The notes beneath the pieces are model-generated. The model ran no database searches. It saw nothing but the letters and a program-made list of their open reading frames with translations, and was not told the origin of the DNA. Shown here in pieces: positions 51,260-60,712 of a stretch of DNA of 64,000 nt. The number at the start of each line of letters is the position of its first letter. The first letter of the stretch is position 1. Source of the DNA: an uncultured Lysobacteraceae bacterium (GTDB lineage: Bacteria > Pseudomonadota > Gammaproteobacteria > Xanthomonadales > Xanthomonadaceae); the NCBI GenBank assembly GCA_937897645.1, contig CALCNV010000031.1, positions 1 through 64,000 on the forward strand. Reading direction: 5' to 3'. The position numbers and the translations under genes were made by a program.

Positions 51260-52078
51260 ATGCCCTCCCAACCTGACACCACTCCCATCATCTCCGTGCG
51301 CGGACTGAGCAACCGCTTCGGTGAACAGGTCGTGCACGAGGACCTGGACCTGGACGTGCGGCGCGGCGAGATCATCGGCGTGGTGGGCGGTTCGGGCACC
51401 GGCAAGTCGGTGCTGATGCGTTCCATCCTGGGACTGCGCGTTCCCGATGCCGGCCAGATCGAGGTGCTGGGCACCGATGCGCGCTCCACGCGTGCCGAAG
51501 ACCGCCAGCACATCGAACGCAACACCGGCGTGCTGTTCCAGGACGGCGCACTGTTCTCCTCGTTGAGCGTGGGCGAAAACGTGCTGGTTCCGCTGAACGA
51601 ACACCATCCCGAACTACCGGACAGCTGGCGCTACGAGTTGGCGCTGCTGAAAGTGAAACTCGCCGGCCTGCCCGCCGATGCCATCAACAAGCTGCCCTCG
51701 CAACTTTCCGGCGGCATGCGCAAGCGCGCGGGCCTGGCGCGTGCGCTGGCGCTGGATCCGCCACTGCTGTTCCTGGACGAACCCACGGCTGGCCTCGACC
51801 CGATCGGCGCGGCCGCGTTCGACAACCTGATCCGTACCCTGCAGCAAGCGTTGGGGCTGACCGTGTTCCTCATCACCCACGACCTGGACACCCTGTACGC
51901 TATCTGCGACCGGGTGGCGGTGCTGGCCGACCGCAAGGTGGTGATCAACGCACCCTTGGCTGAAGTCGAACAGCTGGACCACCCCTGGGTGCAGGAATAC
52001 TTCCACGGCCCACGCGCGCGTGCCGCGCGCGACGGCCGCGATGCCCATCTGAACCAAGTCGTGCAAAAGGCGTCCTGA
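51260..52078 (+). CDS. Mla-like lipid ABC transporter ATP-binding protein (MlaF type)
   Basis: The 272-residue ATPase has Walker A VVGGSGTGKSVLMRSIL, a Q-loop in VLFQDGALFSSLSV, the signature LSGGMRKRAGLARAL, Walker B LLFLDEPTAGLDP and the switch histidine in LITHDLDTLY. It energises the MlaE-type permease encoded upstream. The ATG at 51260 stands directly after the repeat block. The MCE gene follows after 3 bases. Confidence 0.94.
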   Translation: MPSQPDTTPIISVRGLSNRFGEQVVHEDLDLDVRRGEIIGVVGGSGTGKSVLMRSILGLRVPDAGQIEVLGTDARSTRAEDRQHIERNTGVLFQDGALFSSLSVGENVLVPLNEHHPELPDSWRYELALLKVKLAGLPADAINKLPSQLSGGMRKRAGLARALALDPPLLFLDEPTAGLDPIGAAAFDNLIRTLQQALGLTVFLITHDLDTLYAICDRVAVLADRKVVINAPLAEVEQLDHPWVQEYFHGPRARAARDGRDAHLNQVVQKAS

Positions 52079-52081
52079 CTC

Positions 52082-53008
52082 ATGGAAACCAAAGCGAACT
52101 ACGTCCTCATCGGCGCCTTCACCATCGTCATCGCCTCGGCGCTGCTGCTGTTCGGTCTGTGGGCGGCGAAATATTCGTCGGAGCGCACCTGGCAGGAATA
52201 CACCATCGTGTTCCGTGAAGCCGTGACCGGCCTGTCGGTAGGCAGCCCGGTGCAGTACAACGGCATCGCCGTGGGTTCCATCACCAAGCTCTCGCTGGCA
52301 CCCAACGACCCGCGCCAGGTCATCGCGCGCATCCGCGTGGAAGCCAGCACGCCCATCAAGACCGATACCCGCGCCAAGCTGGCCATCACCAGCCTGACCG
52401 GCCCGGCCATCATCCAGCTCAGCGGTGGCACGCCGCAGGCGCCGGCGCTGACGTCCGTGGATACCCGCGAGGCTCCGGTGATCCAGACCGCGCCATCCGC
52501 GTTGCAGAACATCGCCGACACCGCCAACCGCATCGTCGAACGCCTCGACCAGCTGTTCAACGACAAGAACGTGGCCAGCATCACCACCACGCTGGCCAAC
52601 CTGGAAACCATCAGCAATTCCATGGCCAGCCGCGACGAAGGACTGGAGTCACTGATCGTCAGCGCGCGCGACGCGGCGCGCAGCCTGGACGCGACCATGG
52701 TCACCACCAATGGCACCATCAAGCGCATCGACCAGGACCTGGTACAGCAATTGCCGCCCATCCTGGAGAAGCTGGAAAGTACGCTGGCGCGGCTGGATTC
52801 CGCCGCCGGCAACGCCGACGCGATCCTGGGCGAGAACCGCGCCGCCATCAACAGTTTCGCAACCGACGGACTGGGCCAGCTCGGTCCCACGCTGACTGAA
52901 CTGCGCGGCCTGATCCGCGACCTGCGCCAGGTCAGCGACCGGCTGGAAGGCAATCCCGCGCGCTACCTGCTGGGCCGCGACGCACCCAAGGAGTACGAAC
53001 CGAAATGA
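52082..53008 (+). CDS. MlaD family MCE-domain protein
   Basis: The 308-residue protein is anchored by an N-terminal helix (YVLIGAFTIVIASALLLFGLW, residues 6-26). One MCE domain spans about residues 35-125 (FREAVTGLSVGSPVQYNGI, then GPAIIQLSGG). The rest is a long helical region typical of the hydrophobic channel that carries lipids through the periplasm. It is coupled by a 4-base overlap (ATGA) to the lipoprotein gene downstream. Confidence 0.93.
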   Translation: METKANYVLIGAFTIVIASALLLFGLWAAKYSSERTWQEYTIVFREAVTGLSVGSPVQYNGIAVGSITKLSLAPNDPRQVIARIRVEASTPIKTDTRAKLAITSLTGPAIIQLSGGTPQAPALTSVDTREAPVIQTAPSALQNIADTANRIVERLDQLFNDKNVASITTTLANLETISNSMASRDEGLESLIVSARDAARSLDATMVTTNGTIKRIDQDLVQQLPPILEKLESTLARLDSAAGNADAILGENRAAINSFATDGLGQLGPTLTELRGLIRDLRQVSDRLEGNPARYLLGRDAPKEYEPK

Positions 53009-53649
53009 AGACTTTCCTGCGCAGGTGTTCCGCATGGGCATTGCCCCTGTCGGTGCTGTTGTCGCTGGCCGGCTGCTCCGTGCTGGGCAGCCAGCAGCGT
53101 GATCCGGTCACGATCTACTCGCCGTTGGTGCAGGTGCCCACCGATCCGTCGTGGCCCTCGGTCGGCTGGCAACTCGCGGTGGTGAAACCCACCGCGGCGC
53201 GCGTGGTCGACAGCGCGCGCATCTCGGTGCGCCCTGTCCCGGGTGAAGTGCAGGTATACAAGGGCGTGGGCTGGTCACAACCTTCGACCGACCTGGTCGA
53301 AGCCACCATCCTTCGCGCCCTGGAAGACTCGGGCAAGATCGCTTCGGTCGCGCGTCCCGGCACCGGCATCCGCGCCGACTACCGCCTGGTCATGGACCTG
53401 CGTCGTTTCGACGCCGACTACGCCGGCACCGCATTGCCTTCCGCCATCATTGAACTCAACGCAAAGCTGATGCACACCACCGACCAGCGCGTGGTCGCCT
53501 CGCATACCTTCCTGAAAGCGGAGCCGGCGGGTTCCACTGATATCCCCAGCGTGGTGGCGGCATTCGAGCGCGCGCTGGAAACCATGGGCGGCGAAGTGGT
53601 CGGCTGGACGCTGGCGACCGGCGAAGCGGACGCCAAGCGCAGGCGCTGA
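53005..53649 (+). CDS. ABC-type transport auxiliary lipoprotein (PqiC/DUF330-like)
   Basis: The 214-residue protein has a lipoprotein signal with LSLAGCSVLG (Cys about residue 24). The body shows YSPLVQVPTDPSWPSVGWQL, VRPVPGEVQVYKGVGW and IASVARPGTGIRADYRLVMD, the pattern of PqiC/ABC auxiliary lipoproteins, which sit in the outer membrane as partner of the MCE protein. It is the last gene of the operon. It takes the place of MlaC, which is not encoded here. Confidence 0.87.
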   Translation: MKTFLRRCSAWALPLSVLLSLAGCSVLGSQQRDPVTIYSPLVQVPTDPSWPSVGWQLAVVKPTAARVVDSARISVRPVPGEVQVYKGVGWSQPSTDLVEATILRALEDSGKIASVARPGTGIRADYRLVMDLRRFDADYAGTALPSAIIELNAKLMHTTDQRVVASHTFLKAEPAGSTDIPSVVAAFERALETMGGEVVGWTLATGEADAKRRR

Positions 53650-53803
53650 GGAAAGCTGCGAGCAACACCATCAAGCAGGGACTGGCCACTGAAATCTTGT
53701 TCGTGGTCAGGCTGGAATGACGCTCGTGGTCAACTCAATATCCGCTTGGTGCTGGGCCTGATATCCCGTTGGCGGTAATGTTGGAATGCCTTTTAGGGTG
53801 AGC

Positions 53804-53995
53804 CGAAATCCCGTTCGTGGTGAGCCCGAAATCCCGTTCGTGGTGAGCCTGTCGAACCACGCTTTTCGTGGAAACCAGAAGCTGGCCTGATCTGTGGGTC
53901 TATCCCAAGAGCGTGGTTCGACAGGCTCACCACGAACGGAGTTCATTAACAAGCTCACCACGAACGGAGTTCATTAACGAGCTCATCGCGAACGA
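53804..53995. repeat. Composite repeat: inverted TTCGTGGTGAGC units plus 28-bp tandem copies
   Basis: CCCGTTCGTGGTGAGCC occurs twice (53810, 53833) and is inverted at 53911-53939 as GGTTCGACAGGCTCACCACG. Two 28-base tandem copies of AGTTCATTAAC-AGCTCACCACGAACGG follow (53940-53995). The 364 bases between the lipoprotein and alkB-like genes hold nothing else I can identify. Confidence 0.7.
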
Positions 53996-54013
53996 AGTCA
54001 GTCATTCAGACCT

Positions 54014-54643
54014 TCACGAGCTCGCCGCATCCACGATCCTGCGAAACGTCAAGTTGATGCGTTCACCCGTCGACCTGGCCGTGCGCGGCAAGGCATGTTT
54101 GTAGTTCCGCTGCGTATCGCCCCGCATCACCAACAGGCTGCCGTGTGTCAGGTCGAGCGCCAGCCTTCCTAGCGTCGCGTCGTTGCGATGCTTCAATACG
54201 AAGCGACGCGTCGCACCCAGGCTCAATGAAGCGATGACAGGACACGGCCCCAACACGGCTTCGTTGTCGCTGTGCCAACCCATGTAGTCGCGCCCATCGC
54301 GATAGCGGTTGGCCAAGGCACTGTTGAACGCAATGCCCAGTTCATCTGCCAGCCGCACACGCACCGCTTCCAACACGGGCGACGGCCACGGGCGCGGTTC
54401 GAAGCGAGTGCCTGAATACGTGTAGGCCGTGCCCGCATCGCCCATCCAGCAACTCAGGCGCGGGGAATCGACCATGCGCCCGAACATGCGGATGCGGTGG
54501 GTTTCCCACGCCACCCGTTCCTGCAGCAGCGTGAACAAGCCATCGGCCTGCCCTGCTTCCAGCCAGTCCGGTGCAAACCAGAGTTCCGCACCCGGCAGCA
54601 GAAGCTCGTTACCATTCGCGGTGAGAGGATGCAGTACGGTCAT
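54014..54643 (-). CDS. AlkB-like 2-oxoglutarate/Fe(II) dioxygenase
   Basis: The 209-residue protein has the DSBH iron ligands His-x-Asp in MGWHSDNEAVLG and the distal His in RNYKHALPRT, followed by the 2-oxoglutarate arginines in RINLTFRRI. FSWM-like parts such as SPRLSCWMGD and AYTYSGTRFEP are those of the ALKBH2/3-type branch. It would demethylate 1-methyladenine and 3-methylcytosine in DNA or RNA. The ATG at 54643 (MTVLHPL) is preferred to the open start at 54679. It is divergent from the ETF-ubiquinone oxidoreductase gene. Confidence 0.9.
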   Translation of the reverse strand: MTVLHPLTANGNELLLPGAELWFAPDWLEAGQADGLFTLLQERVAWETHRIRMFGRMVDSPRLSCWMGDAGTAYTYSGTRFEPRPWPSPVLEAVRVRLADELGIAFNSALANRYRDGRDYMGWHSDNEAVLGPCPVIASLSLGATRRFVLKHRNDATLGRLALDLTHGSLLVMRGDTQRNYKHALPRTARSTGERINLTFRRIVDAASS

Positions 54644-54723
54644 GCCACCATGCTGGCGGATTTGCCCCATCCACCGCAAACACCGAAAATACCCGCAGCC
54701 ACGCGCCAGCCACGGAGTACACG

Positions 54724-56361
54724 ATGACCGATGTCGGACCCGCCCCTGTAGAACGGGATGTCATGGAATACGACGTGGTCACCGTCGGCGCCGGCCCTGC
54801 CGGCCTTTCCTTCGCGATCCGCCTGAAGCAACTCAATCCCGACATCTCGGTCTGCGTGATCGAGAAGTCCAGCACGATCGGTGCGCAGATCCTGTCCGGC
54901 GCGGTGATCGAACCCGGCCCGCTGGATGCCTTGCTGCCCGGCTGGCGTGATGCCCCGCCGCCCATCTGCGTAGCGGCGAAGGACGACGAGTTCTGGCTGC
55001 TCAACAAGACCGGCGGCTACAAATCCCCCCTCGTGCCTCCGGGCATGCGCAACCACGGCAATTTCATCGTGTCGCTCGGCGCGATGTGCGCCTGGCTGGC
55101 CCCACAAGCGGAAGCACTGGGCGTGGAGATATACCCGGGCTTCGCCGCCGCCGAGACATTGCATGATGACAACGGGAAAGTCATCGGCGTGCGCATCGGC
55201 GACATGGGCGTGGCCAAGGACGGTTCGCACAAGCCCGGCTTCACCGCCGGCATCGACATCCACGCCAAGGTCACCGTGCTGGCCGAAGGCGCGCGTGGCC
55301 ACCTGACCAAGCGCCTGGTCAAGCAGTTCGCGCTGGACAAAGACAGCGACCCGCAGGCGTATTCGATCGGCATCAAGGAACTGTGGCAGTTGCCGGAGGG
55401 CCGCGTGTCGTCGGGGAAGATCGTGCATACCTTGGGCTGGCCCGCCGACAACCAGACGTACGGCGGCAGCTTCGTGTATCACCTGGACAACAACCAGGTG
55501 GCATTGGGTTATGTCAGCGGCCTGGATTACAAAGACCCGGAGTACAAGCCGTGGGAAGCCTTCCAGCAGTGGAAGAACCACCCGCAGATGACGGCACTGC
55601 TGGAAGGCGGCACCATTCTTTCCGCAGGCGCGCGCGCCCTCGTCACCGGTGGCTGGCAGTCATTGCCGAAAGTCGAAATGCCGGGCGCGCTGCTGATTGG
55701 CGACACCGCCGGCCTGCTCAACGTGCCCAAGATCAAGGGCACGCACCAGGCCATCCGCAGCGGCATGCTGGCGGCGGAACATCTCGCGCAAAGCCTTCAG
55801 GCGGGAGCGCTGGATCCCACTGGATTCGACACGAAGCTGCGTGCTTCGGATGCGATGAAGGAACTGAAGCAGGTCCGCAACATCAAGCCCGGCTTCAAGA
55901 AAGGCCTGTTGTTCGGCCTGATGAACGCCGGCTGGGAAACCGTGACCGGCGGGCTGTCACCGTGGACGTTGAAGGTGAAGCCCGACTGGTCCTCGTTGCA
56001 CAAAGTGGCCGAGCACGAAGAGCCGAAGCGCGACTACGTACAACGCACCCTCGCCCCGCGCGATCGCCTCCAAGCTGTCTACTACGCCGCTACCGAGCAT
56101 GACGAAGACCAACCCGTGCACCTGAAAGTCGCAGATACCTCGATCTGCATCACCACCTGCGCCGAGGAATACGACAACCCCTGCACCCGCTTCTGCCCGG
56201 CAAACGTGTACGAAATAGTGAACGACGAGGCCGGCAAGCGCCTGCAGATCAACGCCGCCAACTGCGTGCACTGCAAGACCTGCGACATCAAGGACCCCTA
56301 CGAAATCATCACCTGGGTGACGCCGGAAGGCGGTTCTGGTCCGAATTACCAGAATCTGTGA
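54724..56361 (+). CDS. Electron-transfer flavoprotein-ubiquinone oxidoreductase
   Basis: The 545-residue enzyme passes electrons from reduced ETF to ubiquinone at the inner membrane. It has the FAD site DVVTVGAGPAGLSFAIRL, the membrane-dipping quinone region (GGWQSLPKVEMPGALLIG, DTAGLLNVPKIKGTH) and the [4Fe-4S] cysteines in CTRFCPANVYE and NCVHCKTCDIKDP. The length is normal. It lies 3 kb from etfB-etfA, with a CoA-transferase between. Confidence 0.96.
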   Translation: MTDVGPAPVERDVMEYDVVTVGAGPAGLSFAIRLKQLNPDISVCVIEKSSTIGAQILSGAVIEPGPLDALLPGWRDAPPPICVAAKDDEFWLLNKTGGYKSPLVPPGMRNHGNFIVSLGAMCAWLAPQAEALGVEIYPGFAAAETLHDDNGKVIGVRIGDMGVAKDGSHKPGFTAGIDIHAKVTVLAEGARGHLTKRLVKQFALDKDSDPQAYSIGIKELWQLPEGRVSSGKIVHTLGWPADNQTYGGSFVYHLDNNQVALGYVSGLDYKDPEYKPWEAFQQWKNHPQMTALLEGGTILSAGARALVTGGWQSLPKVEMPGALLIGDTAGLLNVPKIKGTHQAIRSGMLAAEHLAQSLQAGALDPTGFDTKLRASDAMKELKQVRNIKPGFKKGLLFGLMNAGWETVTGGLSPWTLKVKPDWSSLHKVAEHEEPKRDYVQRTLAPRDRLQAVYYAATEHDEDQPVHLKVADTSICITTCAEEYDNPCTRFCPANVYEIVNDEAGKRLQINAANCVHCKTCDIKDPYEIITWVTPEGGSGPNYQNL

Positions 56362-56436
56362 TTTTTCTTGCTTGCGGCAACGGATTATTCCCTTCGGTTG
56401 CGCCCTTGATTGGCCTGAAGGCAGCTGGCATCAAAT

Positions 56437-57068
<632 letters not shown>

Positions 57069-57069
<1 letters not shown>

Positions 57070-57833
57070 CAGCGTGCTCCTCCGGTGTTCGTGCCCGCAC
57101 TGACCGTGCGGTTCTCGATGCGTTTTTCAGGATGTGCGTTCAGCACGATGCGGTCCACGTAGATGCCGGGCAGGTGGATATGGTCCGGGTCCATCACGCC
57201 TACCTCCACCACTTCCTCCACCTCGGCCACGCAGACCTTGCCCGCCATCGCGGCGGCCGGGTTGAAGTTGCGCGCCGTCTTGCGGAACACCAGGTTGCCC
57301 GCGGTGTCGGCCTTCCATGCCTTGACCAGGGACACGTCGGGCTTGAGCGCGGTTTCCAGCACATAGTGGTGCCCGTCATCAAACTGGCGGGTCTCCTTGC
57401 CCTCGGCGACGATGGTGCCGTAGCCGGTGCGGGTGAAGAACGCCGGGATGCCCGCCCCGCCCGCGCGCAGGCGTTCGGCCAGGGTGCCCTGCGGGTTGAA
57501 TTCCAGTTCCAGCTCGCCGGACAGGTATTGGCGCTCGAACTCCTTGTTCTCGCCCACGTAGGACGAAATCATCTTGCGGATCTGGCGCGTGACCAGTAGT
57601 TGGCCCAGGCCGAAGCCATCCACGCCGGCGTTATTGGAAATCGCGGTCAGCCCGGTCACGCCACTGTCGCGCAGGGCCAGGATGAGGGATTCCGGGATGC
57701 CGCACAGGCCGAAACCACCCACCGCCACGGTCTGGCCGTCGGCCACGACACCTTTCAGGGCCAGGTCCGCAGTGGAATAAAGCTTGCTCCTGGCTCCGTT
57801 GCGCGGGGGCGCGGAGGCGACTGCTTCAGCCAT
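57069..57833 (-). CDS. scoA: 3-oxoacid CoA-transferase subunit A
   Basis: The 254-residue subunit has VAVGGFGLCGIPESLI near the start, ISNNAGVDGFGLGQLL and SSYVGENKEFERQYLSGEL, all typical of ScoA/AtoD-type subunits. It is the upstream gene of the pair with scoB. The frame begins with ATG at 57833, giving a slightly extended N terminus (AEAVASAPPRNGARS) that may not be essential. Confidence 0.94.
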
Positions 57834-57949
57834 GACTGGTGTGTCCGTGTGGGGGCGATGGACTTCATTTTACGCACCGTCCCGCGGCCGGGACAGGTAC
57901 TTTCGGACAATGGAAGCGGCGCATGTCCCTGGCGCTATAGACTGGAGCG

Positions 57950-58882
57950 ATGAAGACACTTGCGCTGATCACCGCCATTGCAGCCACCGGTCATGACGAT
58001 GACCTTGCCCCCCTGCTGCAGGCCTGTGCAGAGGCGGGAATCCGGGCGCGCGCCGTCGCCTGGGACGATGCCACCGTCAGCTGGAACCGTTACGACGCCG
58101 CGCTGTTGCGTTCCCCGTGGGACTACACCGAGCGCCTGCCCGAATTCCTGGCGTGGTGCGAACGCGTCGCCGTCACGACCGAACTGCTCAATCCACTGCA
58201 CGTGATTCGCTGGAACACCGACAAGCACTACCTGGGCGACCTGGCCGCGATGGACGTGCCCGTGGTGCCGACCCGGTTCGTGGAAGTGGATGCGGAACCG
58301 CTGGAATCCCTGCAGGCCTTCCTCGCGGCCCATTCCGCCGAAGAATTGGTTGTGAAACCGGCGGTGAGCGCCGGCGCCCGCGACACCCAGCGCTATGCGC
58401 GTTCGCAGGAATTCGCCGCCAGCAACCACGTCGCCCGGCTGTTGGAAGAAGGCCGCAGCGTCATGCTGCAACCCTATCTGCGGGCGGTCGACAGCCGTGG
58501 TGAGACCGCACTGATCTACTTCGACGGCCAGTTCAGCCACGCCATCCGCAAAGGCGCATTGCTGCAGGCGGACACGCCCGCCACGCCCATTCCCTACGCC
58601 AATGGCCAGATCAGCGCATGTGATGCCGACCCGCAGGAGCGCGCACTCGCCGAGCAGACCCTGCAGGCCGTGCAACGCCTGCTACAACTGGACGAACCAC
58701 TGGCCTATGCCCGCGTCGACCTGATCCTCGACGACGACGGCACTCCACGCCTGCTGGAACTGGAGCTTACCGAACCCTCCCTGTTCTTCGCCCACGCTCC
58801 CGGCAGCGCCGTGCGCCTTGCGGGCCACCTCGCCGCCCGCCTGGGCGCCGATACCGTACGCACTCGCACGGCCAGCGCCTGA
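57950..58882 (+). CDS. ATP-grasp domain protein (RimK/DcsG-like)
   Basis: The 310-residue protein has the layout of ATP-grasp ligases: an N-terminal alpha/beta part with AALLRSPWDYTERLPEFLAW, a central ATP-binding part (ELVVKPAVSAGARDT) and Mg2+ ligands near the end (YARVDLILDDDG and LELELTEPSLFF). It resembles D-cycloserine ligase DcsG and glutathione-synthetase-like proteins. It joins a carboxylate to an amino group; the substrates are unknown. It lies alone between scoAB and etfBA. Confidence 0.85.
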   Translation: MKTLALITAIAATGHDDDLAPLLQACAEAGIRARAVAWDDATVSWNRYDAALLRSPWDYTERLPEFLAWCERVAVTTELLNPLHVIRWNTDKHYLGDLAAMDVPVVPTRFVEVDAEPLESLQAFLAAHSAEELVVKPAVSAGARDTQRYARSQEFAASNHVARLLEEGRSVMLQPYLRAVDSRGETALIYFDGQFSHAIRKGALLQADTPATPIPYANGQISACDADPQERALAEQTLQAVQRLLQLDEPLAYARVDLILDDDGTPRLLELELTEPSLFFAHAPGSAVRLAGHLAARLGADTVRTRTASA

Positions 58883-58952
58883 CCGGTAAAATCACCGGCC
58901 TGCCCCGGCCCAGTGCCGCACCCCCTTCGTTGAACAAGGAAATCCCCCGCCC

Positions 58953-59699
58953 ATGAAAATCCTCGTCGCCTACAAGCGCGTGGTGGACTACAACGTCCGC
59001 GTGCAGGTCAAGCCGGACGGTTCCGGCGTGGTCACCGATGGCGTCAAGCTGTCGGCCAACCCATTCGACGAAATCGCGCTGGAAGAAGCCTTGCGCCTGC
59101 GCGACAAGGGCGTCGCCACCGAGGTCGTGGTGGCCACGATTGCGCCCGCCGACGCCCAGGCCCACCTTCGCAACGGCTTGGCCATGGGCGCCAACCGCGC
59201 CATCCACGTGGTCAGCGACCAGCCCATCCAGCCGCTCACTGCCGCCCGTACCCTGCTCAAGCTGGTGGAAAAGGAACAGCCGGACCTGGTGATCCTGGGC
59301 AAGCAGGCCATCGACGACGACGCCACCCAGACCGGGCAGATGCTGGCGACGCTGTGGGGCCGCCCGCAGGCGACCTTCGCCTCCAAGCTTGAGATCGCCG
59401 ACGGCAAGGCCACCGTGACCCGCGAAGTGGACGCCGGCCTGGAAACGCTGGAAGTCGACCTGCCCGCCGTGGTCACCACCGACCTGCGCCTCAACGAGCC
59501 ACGCTTCATCAAGCTGCCGGACATCATGAAGGCCAAGAGCAAGCCGATGGAAAGCATCGCCTTCGCCGACCTGGGCGTGGACGGCGGCGACGGACTCACC
59601 ACTACCCATTACGCGCCGCCCGCCAAGCGCGGCAAGGGCGTGATGGTCAAGGACGCGGCCGAACTGGTCGCTGCACTCAAGCAGAAGGGGTTGCTGTAA
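58953..59699 (+). CDS. etfB: Electron transfer flavoprotein beta subunit
   Basis: The 248-residue subunit, with EtfA, carries electrons from acyl-CoA and other dehydrogenases to ETF-ubiquinone oxidoreductase. It has MKILVAYKRVVDYNVRVQVK, AIDDDATQTGQMLATLWG and VVTTDLRLNEPRFIKLPDIM. It is followed by etfA with a one-base overlap (TAATG). The GGAAA motif before the ATG at 58953 supports the start. Confidence 0.96.
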   Translation: MKILVAYKRVVDYNVRVQVKPDGSGVVTDGVKLSANPFDEIALEEALRLRDKGVATEVVVATIAPADAQAHLRNGLAMGANRAIHVVSDQPIQPLTAARTLLKLVEKEQPDLVILGKQAIDDDATQTGQMLATLWGRPQATFASKLEIADGKATVTREVDAGLETLEVDLPAVVTTDLRLNEPRFIKLPDIMKAKSKPMESIAFADLGVDGGDGLTTTHYAPPAKRGKGVMVKDAAELVAALKQKGLL

Positions 59700-60637
59700 T
59701 GAGCAAGGTTCTCGTCATCGCCGAACACCTGGACGGCAAGCTCAACGCCGCCACCGCCAAGACCGTCAGTGCCGCCCTGGCGCTGAAGCCCGACAGCATC
59801 GACATCGTGGTGCTGTCCGCCGACCCCGCCGCCGTCGCGGCCGAGGCGGCGCAGATCGCTGGCGTCGCCAAAGTCCTGACCGTCGCCAATGCCGCCAATG
59901 CGCATGCGATCGGCCAGGTCCTGGCCCCGCAGATCGCCAAGCTTGCCGCTGGCTACACCCACGTGTTTGGTCCGTCCACCACCTTCGGGAAGGACCTGAT
60001 GCCCTGCGTCGCCGCCCTGCTCGGCACCGCCCAGGTCTCGGACGTGATGTCGGTGGAAGGCAGCCATACCTTCAAGCGCCCCATCTATGCCGGCAACGCC
60101 ATCATCACCGTCGAAGCCCCGGCCGGCCACACCGTGGTCGCCACCGTGCGCAGCGCCTCATGGCCTGAAGCCGCCAAGGGCGGCAATGCCGCGATCGAAG
60201 CCGTGTCGATCGAAGCCACCCTGCCCACCCACACCCGCTTCATCAGCCTGGCCGCTGGCAAATCCGACCGCCCTGACCTGCAAAGCGCCAAGCGCGTTGT
60301 CTCCGGCGGCCGCGGCGTAGGCTCCGAGGAAAACTTCAAGATCATCTACGCCTTCGCCGACAAACTCGGCGCCGGCGTAGGCGCCTCGCGCGCCGCCGTC
60401 GACGCCGGCTACTGTCCCAACGAAATGCAGGTAGGCCAGACCGGAAAGATCATCGCCCCGGAACTGTATGTGGCCATCGGCATCTCGGGGGCGATCCAGC
60501 ACCTGACCGGCATCAAGGACGCCGGCACCATCGTGGCCATCAACAAAGATGCGGAAGCACCGATCTTTGAGATTGCGGATATCGGGCTGGTGGGGGATTT
60601 GTTCAAGTTGCTGCCGGAGCTACAAGACGCACTCTGA
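59699..60637 (+). CDS. etfA: Electron transfer flavoprotein alpha subunit
   Basis: The 312-residue subunit holds the FAD of ETF. It shows SKVLVIAEHLDGKLNAAT, TFGKDLMPCVAALLGT, VSGGRGVGSEENFKIIY and the FAD-binding GQTGKIIAPELYVAIGISGA. It is the second gene of etfBA and ends before a strong terminator. Confidence 0.96.
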   Translation: MSKVLVIAEHLDGKLNAATAKTVSAALALKPDSIDIVVLSADPAAVAAEAAQIAGVAKVLTVANAANAHAIGQVLAPQIAKLAAGYTHVFGPSTTFGKDLMPCVAALLGTAQVSDVMSVEGSHTFKRPIYAGNAIITVEAPAGHTVVATVRSASWPEAAKGGNAAIEAVSIEATLPTHTRFISLAAGKSDRPDLQSAKRVVSGGRGVGSEENFKIIYAFADKLGAGVGASRAAVDAGYCPNEMQVGQTGKIIAPELYVAIGISGAIQHLTGIKDAGTIVAINKDAEAPIFEIADIGLVGDLFKLLPELQDAL

Positions 60638-60652
60638 ACACAATAACGAGGC

Positions 60653-60688
60653 AAAAAAATCGCGGCTTTGATAGCCGCGATTTTTTTT
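60653..60688. terminator. Bidirectional rho-independent terminator after etfA
   Basis: AAAAAAATCGCGGCT pairs with AGCCGCGATTTTTTT across a 5-base loop. The A-run before and T-run after the stem let it serve both etfA and the convergent metalloprotease gene. Confidence 0.85.
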
Positions 60689-60712
60689 AAATCATCAACA
60701 AAATCAAGCTAA

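Noticed and set aside
53707..53961. An 84-codon minus-strand frame containing VRGEPVEPRS
   Set aside because: This reading is typical of the dispersed TTCGTGGTGAGC repeat, not of a gene.
53800..54000. A CRISPR-like array of repeats
   Set aside because: Only two tandem copies without unique spacers, and the other copies are inverted; no cas genes nearby.
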